From NCBI GenBank assembly GCA_934217675.1, contig CAKQCV010000026.1, forward strand, positions 1 to 32,875: 32,875 bases of DNA, given 5' to 3'. Below are positions 29,304 through 32,875 of this stretch, one piece after another. The notes under the pieces are model-generated. The model saw only the letters and a program-made list of their open reading frames with translations. It did no database searches and had not been told where the DNA came from. Positions within the stretch are counted from its first letter, which is position 1. Each line of letters starts with the position of its first letter. Source of the stretch: an uncultured Prevotella sp. (GTDB lineage: Bacteria > Bacteroidota > Bacteroidia > Bacteroidales > Bacteroidaceae). The position numbers and the translations under genes were made by a program.

Positions 29304-32210
29304 TTAATATCCGAAAATATCTTCAGTAGAAAGCTTTCTTACCGGAGCAATCTTCTCCAAGCCCTTCATGTCAATCTCGTTCTCATCGCCAAGGATGAGG
29401 TAGCGGAATGGCTTGTGAGCGATGTTCTCGTTTGTGAATTTAACCAAATCCTGAAGAGTGATTGAAGGCAATGCCTCGTAAACCACCTTGTTGATGTCGT
29501 AGTCGATACCGAGCTTCTTGTATCCGAAGTAGGTCTGCAGAATGGCAAGCTTAGTGGTGCGGTGAGCCTCGATGCGCTTCGTTATTGCCTGTTTCGCAAT
29601 CTCGAATGCCTTCTCAGACTGAGGAATGGTGTCCATGATGTTGTTGAAGGTGCGGATGCAGTCCATCATCTTGTCGTTCTGCGAGATGATGTTGGTGCAG
29701 AAGTATTCCGGATTGTTCTTCTTCGAAGGGGTGTAGTAGCCTGCCCATGCGCTGTAGGCAAGTCCGCGGGCCTCGCGAAGCTCCTGGAACACTACGGTGT
29801 TCATGCCTCCGCCGAAGTATTCGTCGAACATAGTGATAATCGGTTCGTTCTTCGGGTCATACTGCTTGCCCTCGTTGTGATACTGCATCATGTAGATGTT
29901 CTTTGCCTTGTAAGGAGCAACCCAAATCTCGTTCTTCGGGGTGAGCTGTGTTGTATAAGGCTTGCCTGCAGGAACATCCATGAGTTTCTTTGCCGGCTTG
30001 TGGCATTTGTCTATTGCTGCCACGGCATCCTTCAGGGAGAGTGGACCATAGTAGAGCACTTCATGCTTGTAGGAGTTGAGGCTCTTCACGAGGTCTACAG
30101 TCTTCTGTGGGTCGGTTGTAGCAAGTTCCGTGCTGTCAGGTATGTTGCGGAAAGAGTTGTATTCGCCGTATTCTCCATAGCGTATCAATGCACCGAAGTT
30201 GGTGTTCTGGTTCATCTTTGCATCGCGGCGTTCCTTCATCTCGTTCTCCACCCAACGCTTGTAGGCATCCTTGTCAACCTTTGCATTCTGCAGGAAGTTC
30301 TCTGTCAGCTCAACAGCCTTCTGCATGTTGTCGGCAAGACCGTAGATATTGATGCCGATATTGTCGTTGGTAACGCTGATGTTGTAGTCGCAGGCCAATT
30401 TGTAGTACTCCTGCTTAATCTGCTCGGCACTCATCTTGTCGGTTCCGAGATAGTCGATGTATTTAATGGCGTATGGCAACCATTTGTTAGCCTCTTCGCC
30501 GAAGTCGTAGCGCAGGTTCAGGACAAAGGTTTTGTTCGTTTTGTTCTGCACGTAGTAAACGGGCAGCCCCTTCTTTGTCTTGCTTATCGACATATCCTTC
30601 TTGAAGTCGAGGAAGCGGGGATGGATTGGCTCCACTTTAGAGTTGATAATCTCGCTGACGAACTCGCTCTGCAGGTCGCGGTTTGAAGGGATGGCGGTAA
30701 TCTGCGGCTTGTCTATCTTCTTCTGCGTTGAGTCAACTCCCTCCTCCTTGTATACTATGGCGTAGTTGTTTTTCAAATACTTCTGTGCAAATGCCATGAC
30801 ATCCTGTTTGGTGAGTTTTGAGATGCGGTTGATGTAGTTCACCTTGTCTGTCCATTTCTCGCCGTTGATGAAAGCATCGACGAACTCGTTGGCGCGCCAT
30901 TCGTTGCTCTCCAATGAGTTGTTGTAGTCAAGTTTCATGTTGTTGATAACCGAAGGCAGCAGGTCGTCGCTGAACTCACCATTCTTCAGTTTCTCCACTT
31001 CGGCGAGCATGATGTCGCGAACGTCTTTCAAAGTCTGTCCCGGCATAGGTATTCCGTAGAGGATAAACTGTGAGTACTCGTTGAGACCGTCGTTGTAGGC
31101 TGCCGCATACTGGCATTTCATCTTCTGGTTGATGTCGAGGTCGAATAGTCCTGCCTTGCCGTTGGCGAGCATTTCGCTGATAACCGACAGTGTGTCGCTC
31201 TGCTCTGAAGCTGCGCCGGGGAAGTTCCAGCCCATCATCATGAAGGCTGCCTCCTGTCCAACTACGGTAGTATCGCGCGGAGCTGTCAGCTCTTTTACCG
31301 GTGCATACTGCGGGAATGAGAGATTCTCGCTCTTCTTCCAAGAGCCGAAGTATTTGTCGATAGAAGCGATTACCTTGTCCGGGTCGAAGTCGCCAGCCAT
31401 ACAGATTGCCACGTTGTTCGGCACGTAGTAGCGGTGGAAGTAGTTCTTGATGTTTGTGATAGAAGGGTTCTTCAGGTGCTCCTGGGTTCCGATGGTGCTC
31501 TGTGTGCCGTAAGGGTGAGTAGGGTAGAGCAGACGGTAGAGCGACTCCCACACCTTGCGGTTGTCCTTGGCAAGACCGATGTTGTATTCCTCGTAAACAG
31601 CCTCCAGCTCTGTGTGGAAACCGCGGATAACCATATTCTGAAAGCGGTCGCCCTCAACCTTCAGCCAGTTGTCCACCTCGTTCGACGGGATGTCCTCGGT
31701 GTAGCAAGTTACGTCGTTACTCGTGTAGGCATTGGTTCCCGTTGCACCGATAGATGACATAATCTTGTCGTATTCGTTAGGGATGAAATACTTGGCAGCA
31801 ATTTGCGAAACACTGTCAATTTCGTGATAAGCCTGTTTGCGCTGTGCTGGGTCGGTCAGTTTGCGGTAAGCCTCGTAGCGGCGTTCTATGTCGTCAAGAT
31901 ACGGCTTCTCCTTTGCGGCATCTGTAGTGCCGAACTTCTGTGAGCCCTTGAACATGAGATGCTCCAGATAATGGGCAAGACCAGTTGTTTCTGCAGGGTC
32001 GTTGCGTGAGCCTGTGCGCACGGCGATGTAGGTCTGTATGCGCGGTTTCTCATTGTTCACCGAGAGATAGACCTTCAGACCATTGTCGAGAGTGTAGATG
32101 CGAGCATGCATAGGGTCGCCTGGCACCGTCTCATACTTGTAGTCTTTTGCCTGGATGCCCAAAGTAGCGAGGGCACAGCAGGCAATGATAAACATTGATT
32201 TTAGTTTCAT
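29304..32210 (-). CDS. M16 family zinc metalloprotease (insulinase/pitrilysin type)
   Basis: A 968-residue exported two-domain M16 peptidase. The signal peptide runs to about IQAKD. The inverted zinc motif HYLEH is at residues 80-84, and the third ligand is likely E208 in HTELEAVYEEYN. A second M16 domain follows (about 540-960), with the R/Y-type motif (EARGLAYSAWAGYY, FDEYFGGGMNTVVFQELREARG) that helps bind substrate in the closed clamshell. Related proteases in the periplasm degrade peptides freed by other proteases. Convergent with fumarase and 67 bp downstream of the DUF4954-like gene on the same strand. No promoter was recognised just upstream, so read-through from that gene is possible. 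Confidence 0.94.
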   Translation of the reverse strand: MKLKSMFIIACCALATLGIQAKDYKYETVPGDPMHARIYTLDNGLKVYLSVNNEKPRIQTYIAVRTGSRNDPAETTGLAHYLEHLMFKGSQKFGTTDAAKEKPYLDDIERRYEAYRKLTDPAQRKQAYHEIDSVSQIAAKYFIPNEYDKIMSSIGATGTNAYTSNDVTCYTEDIPSNEVDNWLKVEGDRFQNMVIRGFHTELEAVYEEYNIGLAKDNRKVWESLYRLLYPTHPYGTQSTIGTQEHLKNPSITNIKNYFHRYYVPNNVAICMAGDFDPDKVIASIDKYFGSWKKSENLSFPQYAPVKELTAPRDTTVVGQEAAFMMMGWNFPGAASEQSDTLSVISEMLANGKAGLFDLDINQKMKCQYAAAYNDGLNEYSQFILYGIPMPGQTLKDVRDIMLAEVEKLKNGEFSDDLLPSVINNMKLDYNNSLESNEWRANEFVDAFINGEKWTDKVNYINRISKLTKQDVMAFAQKYLKNNYAIVYKEEGVDSTQKKIDKPQITAIPSNRDLQSEFVSEIINSKVEPIHPRFLDFKKDMSISKTKKGLPVYYVQNKTNKTFVLNLRYDFGEEANKWLPYAIKYIDYLGTDKMSAEQIKQEYYKLACDYNISVTNDNIGINIYGLADNMQKAVELTENFLQNAKVDKDAYKRWVENEMKERRDAKMNQNTNFGALIRYGEYGEYNSFRNIPDSTELATTDPQKTVDLVKSLNSYKHEVLYYGPLSLKDAVAAIDKCHKPAKKLMDVPAGKPYTTQLTPKNEIWVAPYKAKNIYMMQYHNEGKQYDPKNEPIITMFDEYFGGGMNTVVFQELREARGLAYSAWAGYYTPSKKNNPEYFCTNIISQNDKMMDCIRTFNNIMDTIPQSEKAFEIAKQAITKRIEAHRTTKLAILQTYFGYKKLGIDYDINKVVYEALPSITLQDLVKFTNENIAHKPFRYLILGDENEIDMKGLEKIAPVRKLSTEDIFGY

Positions 32211-32277
32211 ATCGTTTTGATTTGAGTTAATGTCTTTAATATTAAATAATGCACCAGATATAAATGCTATATTGTAA

Positions 32278-32875
32278 CTATAACCTATTGAGGAATGTAT
32301 CGATAGTTTCTCTGTCTACATCACCTAACTCATATTCCTTTTCGGCATCCTTGGCAATAAGTTCAAGCCATTCATTATGTGCTTTGCGACAGCTGTCAAT
32401 GAAATCTTGCTTGTCCTCGCTGTCGAGGCTAAGCCATCCGTATATGTCGTTTGCAATCTTTATGGCAAGTGCTCTTTCTGTCTTTTCCTTATTTAGTATC
32501 GTGCTGTTTAATGTTTGCGACAAAGCGTCAGTCGTGTCAATGTCGCCGTTCAAAATAGAATCCACAATTTGCTGTGCCGTTTGCTGGCTAATGTATAATC
32601 CAGACAAATCAGACAATGTAATGTTTGTGTTGTCCATATCATCTTCTTCATTGCAACATTCTTCTTCACCGATACGTTCAGCGAGAAACATTTTTATTGC
32701 CATGCTGTAGAATTTTATGCCTTTGTGCAGCGATGTCCTCTTTACGAGCAGTCCGTTTTCCAGTTCATACACATCCCTCTTGCCATTTTTGTCGGCAGTC
32801 TGCTCAAGAATGTTTTTCGCCTCCACAATTTTCGTTATCGTATATGCATTGAGCCATGAAGTGTCTACCATACTG
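32278..32875 (-). CDS. Probable DUF4954 family protein, C-terminal part, cut by right edge
   Basis: At least 198 codons are visible, reading leftwards into the window; an ATG at 32871 is in frame, but the frame stays open to the edge (preceding codon AGT), so the gene probably begins outside. The sequence has VDTSWLNAYTITKIVEAKNIL, DVYELENGLLVKRTSLHKGIKFYSMAI, then an acidic stretch and a closing EKEYELGDVDRETIDTFLNRL. From memory this resembles the C-terminal region of DUF4954, a Bacteroidetes protein whose N-terminal part has hexapeptide repeats; the match is not tested. It has no visible signal or membrane segment. If the ATG were real, the protein would be a 197-residue orphan. Confidence 0.55.
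   Translation of the reverse strand, partial: SMVDTSWLNAYTITKIVEAKNILEQTADKNGKRDVYELENGLLVKRTSLHKGIKFYSMAIKMFLAERIGEEECCNEEDDMDNTNITLSDLSGLYISQQTAQQIVDSILNGDIDTTDALSQTLNSTILNKEKTERALAIKIANDIYGWLSLDSEDKQDFIDSCRKAHNEWLELIAKDAEKEYELGDVDRETIDTFLNRL

Noticed and set aside
29562..30686. A 374-codon plus-strand frame inside the M16 protease gene
   Set aside because: It is antisense to a convincing protease; the Leu/Val/Cys-rich translation is typical of a shadow frame and has no promoter or motif.
1..32875. CRISPR arrays, insertion sequences, rRNA genes
   Set aside because: No regularly spaced repeats, transposase motifs or rRNA signatures were seen on either strand.

Overview
The window looks like chromosomal DNA of a Bacteroidales bacterium, most likely Prevotella or a close relative. 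This rests on the gene families present (SusC/RagA-era TonB machinery with paired ExbD genes, a PorE-like lipoprotein, a phage-type CPCF amidase, class I fumarase), on repeated Bacteroidetes-type promoter elements (TAnnTTTG, sometimes with TTTG/TTG about 19-20 bp upstream), on the rarity of Shine-Dalgarno sites, and on an AT-rich background with short intergenic gaps. The species cannot be fixed from sequence alone. No insertion sequence, CRISPR array, rRNA gene or integrase was seen.

Layout. 1-532: 5' part of a secreted GH2 glycosidase gene on the minus strand. 775-4019: a tonB-exbB-membrane protein-exbD-exbD operon energising outer-membrane transport, closed by a bidirectional terminator shared with a convergent Lrp/AsnC regulator (4065-4577). 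4836-12070: flavin reductase-like protein, topoisomerase III, a TPR/PD40/OmpA lipoprotein resembling type IX secretion PorE, a MATE transporter, a cytidylate-kinase-like protein and a YfcE-type phosphoesterase. 12139-17734: rfbB, purT and a dTDP-3-amino-3,6-dideoxyhexose set (FdtA/QdtA-like isomerase, FemAB/GNAT-like protein, DegT aminotransferase), then a LUD protein. A sharply GC-richer block starts inside purT (about 14,050) and stops inside the LUD gene (about 17,460), which suggests replacement by homologous recombination.

17769-20377: polyprenyl synthase, a conserved unknown protein, TatD nuclease and tRNA-Ser(GGA). 20378-20537 is a gene-free, hairpin-rich stretch, followed by a lone phage-type amidase on the minus strand. 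21160-25101 is a complete thiamin salvage operon: good promoter, TPP riboswitch, TonB-dependent receptor, PnuT-type permease and thiamin pyrophosphokinase. The receptor is presumably energised by the TonB/ExbBD proteins of the same window or by paralogues.

25091-26500: a secreted Sde182/DUF1593 nucleoside-hydrolase-like protein, convergent with and overlapping the thiamin kinase gene. 26582-26654: a concentric palindrome. 26730-27445: a PIN-type toxin-antitoxin pair lying exactly between two copies of a 33-bp repeat that carries the promoter end and leader of the following class I fumarase gene (27466-29115). 29304-32210: an M16 zinc protease. 32278-32875: 3' part of a probable DUF4954 gene that runs off the right edge. 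The most notable items are the repeat-bounded toxin-antitoxin cassette, the GC-shifted aminosugar block, and the possible switching pairings in the thiamin leader.
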